Shown piece after piece: positions 35,860-44,226 of a stretch of 63,985 nucleotides of DNA. The notes below the pieces were generated by a model. That model made no database searches and was not told where the DNA came from. It was given only the letters and a program-made list of their open reading frames with translations. Location of the stretch: assembly GCA_027339205.1 (NCBI GenBank), contig DAHWOV010000031.1, forward strand, positions 1-63,985, read 5' to 3'. Position 1 is the stretch's first letter; the number at the start of each line of letters is the position of its first letter. This DNA comes from JAJYVT01 sp027339205 (GTDB lineage: Bacteria > Actinomycetota > Acidimicrobiia > Acidimicrobiales > RAAP-2). A program made the translations under genes and the position numbers.

Positions 35860-35890
35860 ACGCTACACGGCGCGCGGCGAGGAATGTCAA
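35860..35890 (-). promoter_or_regulatory. Possible promoter for the alpha/beta hydrolase
   Basis: On the minus strand a perfect TTGACA (35885-35890) is followed 19 bases later by TAGCGT (35860-35865), a TAnnnT -10 form. The transcript would start near 35853 and run about 75 bases to the GTG. The spacing is one to two bases longer than optimal. Confidence 0.4.
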
Positions 35891-35977
35891 GGAATGTGCG
35901 GACCCAGAGCCGCCACGGTGGTGCTCACCGGGACGGTGCTTCCCGCCGCGCGCGGTGCTTCCGCCCCGGACGGCGCT

Positions 35978-36016
35978 CCCCATCGCGCGCGGCGCTTCCC
36001 GCCGCGCGCGATGGGG
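35978..36016 (-). terminator. Strong hairpin after the ABC permease gene
   Basis: CCCCATCGCGCGCGGCG (35978-35994) and its exact complement (36000-36016) form a 17-bp perfect stem with a five-base loop, three bases past the permease stop on the minus strand. No T run follows, as is common for terminators in high-G+C actinobacteria. The 242 bases between the permease stop and the hydrolase start contain no gene. Confidence 0.65.
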
Positions 36017-36019
36017 GCG

Positions 36020-36832
36020 CTAGGTGACGTCGCGACGGAAGGTCGTGAAGTAGCCGAGGACCGTCAACCCCACGCCCCAGATCACGAGGGCGATCGCGCC
36101 CAGCCACCAGCTGAGGAGGACGTGGGCTGTGAGTGTGCCGCCTCCGGCGCCCGGACCGCGCGGCGAGAGCCCTCCTGCGACCGCCTGGGTCGCTCGTGTG
36201 GGGAGGAAGTTGACGTCGATGTGCGCGAGCGAGCCGAAGATGGCGACGATGATCGGCTCGAGCACGAGCGTGAGTCCCAGAGCGAGGATCACCCCGGCGA
36301 TCTGGTTGCGCACGAGCGTGCCGATCCCCATGCCGTAGACGGCCAGCAGCACGAAGGCGGCGAGCATGCCTGGAACGACGGGACCGACCTCGTGGCCCAA
36401 CGCGGACACCGACCCGCCCTCGGCGAGGAGGAGCGGGATCCCCATCGCGGCGATCATGGCGAAGGAGACGACGCCCATGAGCAACCCCCACAGCGCGGAT
36501 GCGAGCACCTTGGCACCGAGGACGTCCGCGCGACGAGGGTGGGCGAGCAGGGTGGAGGTGAGGATCCGATGGCGGTACTCCGTGGTGATGGACAGGACTC
36601 CGAGGACGGGGGACATCACGATTGCTGCCGTGTAACCGGCGCCCATGAGCCGCCGCAGGCCGGCGGTGGTCGTCGGCGCAAGGAAGTGCACGACCCCGTT
36701 GGCGCCGTTGATGAACGCGGTGGTGACGCCGAGCCCCGTCAGCAGCACGACGACGGCGATGCAGACCCAGGGCCCGGGGGTGGTGCGGAATTTGAACAGC
36801 TCCGCGCGGACGAGCTGGGGCAACGCCGTCAT
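36020..36832 (-). CDS. ABC transporter permease
   Basis: This is a 270-residue integral membrane protein with about six predicted helices, of the ABC-2 exporter type (the N terminus MTALPQLVRAELFKFRTTPGP is typical of such subunits that start with a short amphipathic helix and an E-L-x-K-x-R motif). TTEYRHRILTSTLLAHPRR is a conserved cytoplasmic segment. It pairs with the ATP-binding protein encoded just upstream; its ATG overlaps that gene's stop (ATGA). The exported substrate cannot be inferred; peptide, lipid or antibiotic export are common for such pairs. Confidence 0.85.
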   Translation of the reverse strand: MTALPQLVRAELFKFRTTPGPWVCIAVVVLLTGLGVTTAFINGANGVVHFLAPTTTAGLRRLMGAGYTAAIVMSPVLGVLSITTEYRHRILTSTLLAHPRRADVLGAKVLASALWGLLMGVVSFAMIAAMGIPLLLAEGGSVSALGHEVGPVVPGMLAAFVLLAVYGMGIGTLVRNQIAGVILALGLTLVLEPIIVAIFGSLAHIDVNFLPTRATQAVAGGLSPRGPGAGGGTLTAHVLLSWWLGAIALVIWGVGLTVLGYFTTFRRDVT

Positions 36833-37779
36833 CCGGGCGCCACAACTGCTGGGGCCGGGCGGTTGGTCATGGATGTGGTGAGCTCCAGGAACAGGCTCTC
36901 GAGATCCTGGCTCAGCTGAACGAGCTCGTACACCACGACCCCGTTCGAGGCGATGAGCGGTCCGAGCTTCTCGGGGGTGGCGCCGTCCACGACGAGCGTG
37001 TCGTCGCCCGTCGGCCTCGGCGCGTACCCGGCGGCGCGCACGATCGACGCCAGCCTGTCCCGCTCGGGCGTCCGCACGCGCATCGACGACTGGGACTGGC
37101 TCGTGAGAAGGGCGAGCGGGCCCTGCACCCGCAGCCGCCCACCCGAGACGATCACCACATCGTCGACCGTCTGGGCCATCTCGGCGAGCAGATGGGAGGA
37201 GACGAGGATCGTCCGGCCTTCCGAGGCGAGGTACCGGAGCAGATCTCGAAGCCACGCGATGCCTTGTGGGTCGAGCCCGTTGGTCGGCTCGTCGAGGACG
37301 AGGACGCCGGGGTCCCCGAGGAGCGCGCCGGCCAGCTGGAGCCGCTGTCGCATCCCGAGGGAGTAGCCGCCCACCCTGCGCCGTGCGTCGTCGGCGAGCC
37401 CGACGAGCTCCAGCACGGTGTCGACGCGGGCCGCATCGAGGCCACCCTCGATCACCAGCATCTCGAGGTGTGCCCGTGCGCGGCGGGACGGATGGAAGTT
37501 GGTGGCCTCGAGGACCGCGCCGACGTGACGCGCGGGGTTCGGGATGTCCCGGTACCGCCTGCCGCCGATGGTGCAGCTTCCCGACGTCGCTGTCGCGAGG
37601 TCGAGCAGGATGCGCAGCGTGGTGGTCTTCCCCGCCCCGTTGGGGCCGAGGAACCCGGTCACGCGCCCGGGATCGACGGTGAAGCTGAGATCGTCGACCG
37701 CGGTGATCGACCCGAACCGTTTCGTGAGGTCCCGCACCTCGATCGTGGCGCCGCGAACGGCTCCGTTCCCGACGGTCAC
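36829..37779 (-). CDS. ABC transporter ATP-binding protein
   Basis: This is a 316-residue ABC ATPase of the drug/lantibiotic exporter type. Walker A is GFLGPNGAGKTT near residue 45, the signature is YSLGMRQRLQLAG near residue 140, Walker B is VLVLDEPTNGLDPQG and the switch His is in SSHLLAEM. A domain of about 90 residues follows the ATPase core. The GTG start has an upstream TAACGT (TAnnnT, 37786-37791 on the minus strand) so close that the transcript might be leaderless, but this is weak evidence. It is the first gene of the pair. Confidence 0.9.
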   Translation of the reverse strand: MTVGNGAVRGATIEVRDLTKRFGSITAVDDLSFTVDPGRVTGFLGPNGAGKTTTLRILLDLATATSGSCTIGGRRYRDIPNPARHVGAVLEATNFHPSRRARAHLEMLVIEGGLDAARVDTVLELVGLADDARRRVGGYSLGMRQRLQLAGALLGDPGVLVLDEPTNGLDPQGIAWLRDLLRYLASEGRTILVSSHLLAEMAQTVDDVVIVSGGRLRVQGPLALLTSQSQSSMRVRTPERDRLASIVRAAGYAPRPTGDDTLVVDGATPEKLGPLIASNGVVVYELVQLSQDLESLFLELTTSMTNRPAPAVVAPG

Positions 37780-37837
37780 GCCCCGACGTTACCTCGGCTC
37801 AGCGCCGGTCGGACGGTCGCGCGCCGGCGCCCCGCGC

Positions 37838-38944
37838 TCATGGACCCGGGATCGTCACGACCTGACGGATCACCTCGCCGCGCCGCAGGGCCGCGAGCCC
37901 TTCGTTGAGCCGGGAGAGGTCGAGGCGCGCGCTGATCATGCTCTCGAGGTCGAGCCGCCCGGCGCGCCACAGGTGGATGAGCCGATGGAACTCGGTGCGG
38001 ACGTCTGCACCCCCGTAGTAGCTGCCGAGCAGCGCCTTTGCGGAGAAGAACAGCTCGAAGCCGTTCAAGGAGAGCATCGCATCACCGCGTCCTGCACCGA
38101 CGATCACCGTGGTGCCGCCGCGCCGGGTGGCGTCCCAGGCCGCCCGGAACGTGGGTGCCGTCCCGATGCACTCGAAGGCGTAGTCGAACCCGTCGCCGCC
38201 GGTCACCTCGCTGAGAGCGCCGGGCAGGTCCTCGGGCAGCACGGCCCGGGTCGCCCCGAAGCGCACCGCGTCGTCGAGCTTCGAGTCGACCCGGTCCACA
38301 GCCACGATCTCTGCTGCGCCGCAAAGACGCGCGCCCTGGATCGCGGACACCCCGACGCCACCGCAACCGAAGACCACGACCGACGAGCCCACCTCGACCT
38401 TCGCCGTGTTGACCGCCGCGCCGACGCCGGTGGTGACCCCGCAGCCGATCAGCGCGGCGATGTCGAACGGCACGTCCGGCGGGATGGCCACGACCGCCTG
38501 CTCGGGGAGGACCATCCGCTCGGTCCACGTGCCGGTGCCGGCGAAGCCGAAGACGCCCTCGTCGCCGCGCCGAAAGCGCGGACGTCCCTGCATGGCGAAG
38601 AAGATGTCGACGCACAGGTTCGGCTGACCACGAAGGCACGCCTTGCACTTCCCGCACGGCGGGGTCCACGCCACGATGACGTGGCTCCCCTCTCGTAGCG
38701 CCGTGACGCCCTTGCCCACCGCGGTGACGACCCCGGCACCCTCGTGCCCCGGCACGAAGGGGAAGCGCTGGAGGATCGTCCCGTCCATGCCCGAGAGGTC
38801 CGAGTGGCAGATGCCGGCGGCGCGTACCTCGAGCACGACCTCGCCTGTTCCAGGGTCGTCCAGGTCGAGGTCGTCGACGATCTCGACGGTTTCACCGCCG
38901 GGCTCGACCGCCACCGCGCCGCGCATGGCCCGCACGATACCCAT
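37838..38944 (-). CDS. Zinc-dependent alcohol dehydrogenase
   Basis: This is a 368-residue medium-chain dehydrogenase. Catalytic zinc ligands are seen as GICHSD and GHEGAG, the structural zinc Cys as CGKCKACLRGQPNLC, and the nucleotide fold as VVVFGCGGVGVSAIQGA with an acidic residue (AVDRVDSK) that favours NAD. The class resembles the NDMA-dependent or S-(hydroxymethyl)mycothiol-like dehydrogenases of actinobacteria, but I cannot choose the substrate. The ATG at 38944 is used; an in-frame ATG at 38926 gives a more typical N terminus (MRGAVAVEP). It is separate from its neighbours. Confidence 0.88.
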   Translation of the reverse strand: MGIVRAMRGAVAVEPGGETVEIVDDLDLDDPGTGEVVLEVRAAGICHSDLSGMDGTILQRFPFVPGHEGAGVVTAVGKGVTALREGSHVIVAWTPPCGKCKACLRGQPNLCVDIFFAMQGRPRFRRGDEGVFGFAGTGTWTERMVLPEQAVVAIPPDVPFDIAALIGCGVTTGVGAAVNTAKVEVGSSVVVFGCGGVGVSAIQGARLCGAAEIVAVDRVDSKLDDAVRFGATRAVLPEDLPGALSEVTGGDGFDYAFECIGTAPTFRAAWDATRRGGTTVIVGAGRGDAMLSLNGFELFFSAKALLGSYYGGADVRTEFHRLIHLWRAGRLDLESMISARLDLSRLNEGLAALRRGEVIRQVVTIPGP

Positions 38945-38971
38945 CGGCGCACCAGCCGCGCGAGGTCACCC

Positions 38972-39015
38972 GGCGCTCAGCTCCGGTCGGCGCTCAGCTC
39001 CGGTCGGCGCTCAGT
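38972..39015 (-). repeat. 17-bp tandem repeat reaching into the ogt stop
   Basis: Two perfect 17-base units (38972-38988, 38989-39005) and a partial third lie between the dehydrogenase and ogt. The third copy includes the ogt stop codon (39011-39013), so the last codons of ogt are part of the repeat. Confidence 0.9.
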
Positions 39016-39520
39016 CCCACCCGGCGAGCGCTCCCTCGAGCTCGAGCAGGCGCCGCTTCATCTCGAGCCCGCCTCCATAGCCGCCGAGATGCCTGCCGGC
39101 GGCGACGACCCGGTGGCAGGGGTAGATGATGGGGAGCGGGTTGGCGCCGTTCGCCTGGCCCACCGCACGGCATGCCCTGGGTCGGCCCACCCGGCAGGCA
39201 AGGTCGCCGTAGGTGATCGTCTCGCCGAAGGGGATGCCCGCGAGCGCCCTCCACACCGACAGCTGGAAGGGGGTGCCACGCAACTCGAGCGGGAGCCGGA
39301 AAGACGTGCGCTTGCTCGAGAAGTACTCCTCGAGCTGGGACGCTGCCGCTCGCAGGGGGGTGGGCACGGCGCCCGGCGTGCTCCCAAGCTCGGTCGTGCC
39401 CGGCAGGCGCACCTGGGCCAACGCCGACTCGTCGCCGACGAGCAGCAGCCGTCCCAACGGCGTGTCGACCGAGAGTCGCGCGCTGGGTGCCGCGGCGTCG
39501 TCGTCGTGACAGGTGGTCAT
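39011..39520 (-). CDS. ogt: Methylated-DNA-[protein]-cysteine S-methyltransferase
   Basis: This is a 169-residue O6-alkylguanine DNA repair protein. The acceptor Cys is in PIIYPCHRVV, preceded by the DNA-recognition helix (TITYGDLACRVGRPRACRAVG) and followed by GGYGGGLEMKRRLLELEG. It transfers the alkyl group irreversibly to its own Cys. The ATG overlaps the stop of the Ada-AlkA gene (ATGA), so the two repair proteins are made together. Confidence 0.94.
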   Translation of the reverse strand: MTTCHDDDAAAPSARLSVDTPLGRLLLVGDESALAQVRLPGTTELGSTPGAVPTPLRAAASQLEEYFSSKRTSFRLPLELRGTPFQLSVWRALAGIPFGETITYGDLACRVGRPRACRAVGQANGANPLPIIYPCHRVVAAGRHLGGYGGGLEMKRRLLELEGALAGWD

Positions 39521-41109
39521 GCCGCCTCCTCGGGTCGCGGGGCCGACAGGGCCCACAAGTGCATCGACGCGTAGGAGCGCCAGGGACGCCACCTCGCCGC
39601 ACGCGCCAGCGAAGCCGGTGGTGCGAACGGCGCGCCGAGATGCGCGAGCGCGCGGCGCACCCCGAGGTCCCCGGCCATGAACACGTCCGGATCGCCCAGC
39701 GCGCGCAGCCGCACGTAGGAGACAGTCCACGGGCCGATGCCCCTCAGCGCCTGGAGTCGGCAAGTGACCTCTTGCGGGTCGGCTCCCGGCTCGAGGGAGA
39801 GCCCGTCGTCGCAGACCGCCCGCGCGAGCGAGCGCAGCGCGTCCCGTCTGGTCGCAGGCATCGAGAGCGCCGTGTCGGGCGCGTGGAGGAGTGCCGCCGG
39901 CGAGGGGAAGACCCGCGTGATCGGTGGTCCGGAGGGCCCGGAAGGTCCGGAGGGCGCGGACGGCCCGGGTGGCTCCGAGGGTCCCGGCTCTGCGGCGCGC
40001 GCGCAGTGAGCCGCGAGTGCGATGCTGAGCGTCTCCCCCGCGGCCTCGGCGAACCGACCGAGGACCCGGCGGGCTCCTGCCACGGAGACCTGCTGGCCCG
40101 CGACGGCACGGACGGCGGTCTCGAAGCCGTCGACGGTGCCGGCGACCCGCCGGCCGGGGGTCGTCTCGACGAGCGGCCGCAGCATCGGGTCCTCGCCGAG
40201 CGCGGTGTCCACGGCGCCGGGGTCCGCGTCGAGGTCGAGCAGACGCCGGCATCGGGCCACTGCTGCTGGGAGGTCGCCCAGCTCCGTGAGCGTCAGCGTC
40301 GCGGCGATGTGCCCGTCCTGGGGCCGAAGCGAGACGACCGCGTGGCCGCGAGGAAGGCCGACTGAGCGCGTGAACGTCCCGTCGGCGTACGTCTCGACCC
40401 CCGGGACCGCACGGATCCCGAGGAACTCGAGCACGTCGGAGGCCGCCATCGGCTGGCGGTAGGGGAGGCGGAGACCGAGGGTCGTCGCGCCACCTCCCGG
40501 CGGCGTCCATGTGGCCGGGCCGCCGGAACCGCCGGGCCGCCGGAGCCGGGTCGCCCGCCGCCGGAGCTCCTGGGGGCTGCGACCGAGCACCTCTCGCACG
40601 GTGGCGTTGAACTGGCGGACGCTGGCAAAGCCCGCGGCGAAGGCGATGTCTGCCATGCCGAGCGCGGTGGTCTCGATGAGCAGCCGAGCGGTCTGGGCAC
40701 GCTGCGCTCGTGCGAGCGCGAGCGGACCGGCGCCCACCTCGGCAGTGAGCATCCGGTGGATGTGGCGGGCCCCGTAGCCGAGACGGGCGGCGAGGCCGCT
40801 GACCCCTTCTCGGTCGACGACGCCGTCGGCGATGGCGCGCATCGCTCTGGCCACGACGTCGGCGCGCAGGTTCCACTCAGGAGAGCCGGGGGAGGCGTCG
40901 GGGCGGCACCGCAGGCAGGCGCGGTACCCCGCCGACTGCGCGGCGGCCGCGCTGGGGTAGAAGCGGACGTTGGTGCGCGCAGGCGTGCGCGCGGGACAGC
41001 TCGGCCGACAGTAGATCCCCGTCGTCGACACGGCGGTGAAGAACCAGCCGTCGAATCGCCGATCCCGTGCGCGCACCGCCTGGTAGCAACGCTCGAAGTC
41101 CTCGACCAC
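39517..41109 (-). CDS. alkA: Ada-type regulator fused to AlkA DNA-3-methyladenine glycosylase
   Basis: This is a 530-residue fusion. Residues 1-75 match the Ada metal-binding domain, with four Cys (GIYCRPSCP and ACLRCRPD) that in Ada accept methyl from phosphotriesters. An AraC-type helix-turn-helix (about 95-175, with MADIAFAAGFASVRQFNATV) follows. The rest is AlkA: an N-terminal domain, then the helix-hairpin-helix (LRGIGPWTVSYVRLRAL) and the catalytic Asp in FMAGDLGVRRAL. A Pro/Ser/Gly run lies near residue 385. One protein could sense methylation, switch on transcription and excise bases. The GTG at 41109 is the first start before the Ada domain. It is translationally coupled to ogt. Confidence 0.92.
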   Translation of the reverse strand: MVEDFERCYQAVRARDRRFDGWFFTAVSTTGIYCRPSCPARTPARTNVRFYPSAAAAQSAGYRACLRCRPDASPGSPEWNLRADVVARAMRAIADGVVDREGVSGLAARLGYGARHIHRMLTAEVGAGPLALARAQRAQTARLLIETTALGMADIAFAAGFASVRQFNATVREVLGRSPQELRRRATRLRRPGGSGGPATWTPPGGGATTLGLRLPYRQPMAASDVLEFLGIRAVPGVETYADGTFTRSVGLPRGHAVVSLRPQDGHIAATLTLTELGDLPAAVARCRRLLDLDADPGAVDTALGEDPMLRPLVETTPGRRVAGTVDGFETAVRAVAGQQVSVAGARRVLGRFAEAAGETLSIALAAHCARAAEPGPSEPPGPSAPSGPSGPSGPPITRVFPSPAALLHAPDTALSMPATRRDALRSLARAVCDDGLSLEPGADPQEVTCRLQALRGIGPWTVSYVRLRALGDPDVFMAGDLGVRRALAHLGAPFAPPASLARAARWRPWRSYASMHLWALSAPRPEEAA

Positions 41110-41224
41110 GCGGCCATCGTCGCGCCGCGCCGCCGGCGATGTCTGGCGGGAATCGGACGTCGGCGTGCCGGCCTCCGCCCTCGGACGCCGGGTCGCCGGC
41201 CCCCGCCCCGCTACGGCGCCAAGC

Positions 41225-43216
41225 TCACGAGGCCGTCGTGCTGAGCGAGGAGAGCGCCCGGCGCGCGGCGGCGGCGATCCCGACCCCGTCGAGGCCGTGG
41301 GCCGCGAGGATGTCATCGGGCTTGCCGTGCGGGAGGTACGCGACGGGGAGGCCGCAGGTGACGACCGCCCCCGGCGACCTGCCGCCGTCGAGCGCGCCGG
41401 TCCGCAGCGCCGCGGCGACCGCCGAGCCGACACCCCCCTGCGCGATGCCGTCCTCGGCGGTGACGACCACCGCATGCGAGGCGGCGTCGGCGAGCATCTC
41501 GGCGTCGAGCGGGCTCGCCACCCGGACGTCCCACACCGACGCGGCGACGCCCTCGTCGGCGAGCGACCGGGCGGCCAGCTCGCAGGCCCAGAGGAGCTTC
41601 CCCACCCCGAGGAAGCAGACCGACCCGTCGCCGTCGGCGACCTTCCGGGCGCGAAAGCCCGCACCGGTCTCCGCCGAGCGGCGCGCCGGGGTCTTGGGCC
41701 AGCGGATCGCGACGGGTCCGCCGGTGTGGTCGAGCGCGTCGCGGAGCATGACCGCGACCTCCTCGTAGGACGAGGGGGCGAGCACCACCATCCCCGGCAC
41801 CTTGGTGAGCAGTGCGAGGTCGAGGACGCCGTGGTGGCTCGGCCCGTCGTCACCGGTGACCCCTGCGCGGTCGAGGCAGAAGACCACCGGCAGCCGGTGG
41901 AGGCCGACGTCGTGGACGATCTGGTCCCATGCACGGTTGAGGAAGGTCGAGTAGACCGCGACGACCGGCCTGAGGCCCCCCATCGCCATGCCGGCGGCAC
42001 AGGCGACCGCGTGCTGCTCGGCGATGCCCACGTCCACCAGGCGCTCGCCGTAGCGCTCCGCGAAGGGGAGCAGCCCGGTCGGCCCGGTCATGGCCGCGCT
42101 GAGCGCGACCACCTCCGGGCGTGACGCGGCCTCCCGGACGAGCGCCGCCCCGAACGCGTCGGTGTACGTCGCCACGCTCCCCTTGGGGACCCGCGGCAGC
42201 CCGGTCTCGACGTCGAAGGGGGACACGTCGTGGAGGCACTTCTCCCCGTCCGCCTCGGCGGGTGCGTAGTTGCGACCCTTCACCGTGTGGACGTGCACCA
42301 CCACGGGGCCCTTCTGCGCCGTCGCGTCGACGAGCGCCGCTTCGAGCGCATGGACGTCGTGACCGTCGACGGGGCCGATGTAGCTGAACCCGAGCGCGCC
42401 GAAGAAGGACCGAGGTGCCGAGGGCTCCGGGCTCTCGGCAGCGGCGGGGTCGTGCCCGACGCGGCAGGCGGTGGTGAGCGGGGAGATCGTCGACGCGTAC
42501 GACCGGCCGTTGTCGTTGAGGACGACGATGACCTTGCGCCCGGCGAAGCCGATGTTGTTCAAGCCTTCGTAGGCGAGCCCGCCGGTGAGCGCGCCGTCCC
42601 CGACGACCGCGACCACGTGGTTGCGCCCGCCCCGGGCGTCCCTGGCGCGCGCGAGGCCGTCTGCGTAGCCGAGTGCGGTGGAGGCGTGGCTGTTCTCGAC
42701 GACGTCGTGCACCGATTCGGCGCGGTTCGGGTAGCCCGAGAGGCCCCCCGCCTGCCGGAGCGTCCGGAACCCCTCGGCCCGGCCCGTGACCAACTTGTGG
42801 ACGTACGCCTGGTGCCCGGTGTCCCAGACGATCGGGTCCTTGGGGGAGTCGAAGACCCGGTGGAGCGCGATGGTGAGCTCGACTGCGCCGAGGTTCGACC
42901 CGAGGTGTCCTCCCGTCACCGAGACCGACGACACGAGGAAGCGCCGGATCTCGGCGGCGAGCTCCTCGAGCGCGTGGCGGTCCATGCCCCGGAGGCGAGC
43001 GGGGGTGAGGTCTTGGAGCACGGGGGGCAGCTCGGCACGCTCTCCACGCTCGGCACGCTGGTTCCTGTCGCTGTTCGCGCGGCCGTGACCGTTGCCGTTC
43101 GCACCGTCTCTCGTCGGCGCGGGCTGCGCATCGCCGTCTCCGAGCGCGCGGGCCTCCCATGCCGAGGCGGTGGCGGCCGCGCCTTGCTGGACGTGGGTGT
43201 GGCGGACGGTCGTCAC
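41225..43216 (-). CDS. dxs: 1-deoxy-D-xylulose-5-phosphate synthase
   Basis: This is a 663-residue thiamine-diphosphate enzyme, the first step of the MEP isoprenoid pathway. GGHLGSNLGAVELT and IVWDTGHQAYVHKL are at the start of the core, the thiamine motif is VVGDGALTGGLAYEGLNNIG, and IGPVDGHDV and VDVGIAEQHAV are in family order. The first 60 residues are a Gln/Gly/Asn/Arg-rich extension not part of the fold. The GTG at 43216 lies 5 bases after the hpnH stop. It is the last gene of the hopanoid operon, so this copy probably feeds hopanoid or general isoprenoid synthesis; I cannot tell whether a second dxs exists. Confidence 0.93.
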   Translation of the reverse strand: MTTVRHTHVQQGAAATASAWEARALGDGDAQPAPTRDGANGNGHGRANSDRNQRAERGERAELPPVLQDLTPARLRGMDRHALEELAAEIRRFLVSSVSVTGGHLGSNLGAVELTIALHRVFDSPKDPIVWDTGHQAYVHKLVTGRAEGFRTLRQAGGLSGYPNRAESVHDVVENSHASTALGYADGLARARDARGGRNHVVAVVGDGALTGGLAYEGLNNIGFAGRKVIVVLNDNGRSYASTISPLTTACRVGHDPAAAESPEPSAPRSFFGALGFSYIGPVDGHDVHALEAALVDATAQKGPVVVHVHTVKGRNYAPAEADGEKCLHDVSPFDVETGLPRVPKGSVATYTDAFGAALVREAASRPEVVALSAAMTGPTGLLPFAERYGERLVDVGIAEQHAVACAAGMAMGGLRPVVAVYSTFLNRAWDQIVHDVGLHRLPVVFCLDRAGVTGDDGPSHHGVLDLALLTKVPGMVVLAPSSYEEVAVMLRDALDHTGGPVAIRWPKTPARRSAETGAGFRARKVADGDGSVCFLGVGKLLWACELAARSLADEGVAASVWDVRVASPLDAEMLADAASHAVVVTAEDGIAQGGVGSAVAAALRTGALDGGRSPGAVVTCGLPVAYLPHGKPDDILAAHGLDGVGIAAAARRALSSLSTTAS

Positions 43217-43221
43217 GCTGA

Positions 43222-44226
43222 TCAGTGGGTGTTGACGAGCGCGCGCAATGACTCGCGCAGCGACCCCATGGACGCGATCACGGCGGAGGGCTCGTAGCCG
43301 CAGTGCGCCATGCAGTTCGCACAGCGCGGGTCCTTCCCCCGCCCGTACTTGGACCATTCGGTGGTCTCCACCAGCTCCTTGTAGGAGGACACGTAGCCGT
43401 CGGACAGGAGGTAGCAGGGGCGCTGCCACCCGAGCACCGAGTAGCTTGGGATGCCCCACGCGGTGCACTCAAACTCCCGCTTGCCTTCGAGGAAGTCGAG
43501 GAACAGCGGCGAGTGGTTGAGCCTCCACTTCTTGCGCTTTCCGGCGAAGGCCTCCCGGAAGAGCTTCCGAGTCTGCTCCACCCCGAGGAAGTGCTCTTGG
43601 TCGGGAGCCTTCTCGTACGCGTAGGCCGGCGAGATCATCATCGCGTCGACCCCGAGGTCGTCGTTGAGGAAGTCGAGGAGGTCTCGCACGGTCTTGGGCG
43701 AGTCCGTGTTGAAGAACGTCGAGTTGGTCGTGACTCTGAAGCCCCGGCGCTTCGCCTCGCGGATGGCCTCGACGGCCGTGTCGAAGACCCCCTCGCGGTC
43801 GACGGCCGCGTCGTGGCGCTCGCGGAGCCCGTCCATGTGGACGACGAAGGAGAAGTACTCGCTCGGCGTGAACTTCTCGAGCCGGCGCTGGAGCAGCACC
43901 GCGTTCGTGCAGAGGTACACGTAGACCTTGCGCGTCACGAGCGCCTCGACGATCTCCGCGATCTGGGGATGGAGAAGGGGCTCTCCCCCGGCGATCGACA
44001 CCATGGGCGTGCCGCTCTCCTCGACCGCGTTGACGACGTCCTGCACAGAGAGCCGCTTTCGAAGGATGTCCGTCGGATGCTGGATCTTGCCGCATCCCGG
44101 GCACGAGAGGTTGCACGCGAACAGCGGCTCGATCTCGACGATGAACGGGTAGTACTTGCGGCCCTTCAGCCGCTGGCGGAGCAGATGCGCTCCGATCTTC
44201 ATGTTCTGCTTCAAAGGAATGGGCAT
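43222..44226 (-). CDS. hpnH: Adenosyl-hopene transferase HpnH (radical SAM)
   Basis: This is a 334-residue radical SAM protein. The cluster motif is C-x3-C-x2-C (ACNLSCPGCGKIQ) near residue 40, followed by SIAGGEPLLH, the SAM-site GGE motif. The C-terminal part has further Cys (RCANCMAHCGYEP) that fit the family. HpnH joins a 5'-deoxyadenosyl group to diploptene, the first step of the extended C35 hopanoid side chain. The ATG shares bases with the stop of the upstream fusion gene (TGATG). Confidence 0.94.
   Translation of the reverse strand: MPIPLKQNMKIGAHLLRQRLKGRKYYPFIVEIEPLFACNLSCPGCGKIQHPTDILRKRLSVQDVVNAVEESGTPMVSIAGGEPLLHPQIAEIVEALVTRKVYVYLCTNAVLLQRRLEKFTPSEYFSFVVHMDGLRERHDAAVDREGVFDTAVEAIREAKRRGFRVTTNSTFFNTDSPKTVRDLLDFLNDDLGVDAMMISPAYAYEKAPDQEHFLGVEQTRKLFREAFAGKRKKWRLNHSPLFLDFLEGKREFECTAWGIPSYSVLGWQRPCYLLSDGYVSSYKELVETTEWSKYGRGKDPRCANCMAHCGYEPSAVIASMGSLRESLRALVNTH

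Noticed and set aside
43141..43215. Separate small gene before dxs
   Set aside because: The stretch is the 5' end of dxs in frame with the conserved core; it is best seen as a variable N-terminal extension.
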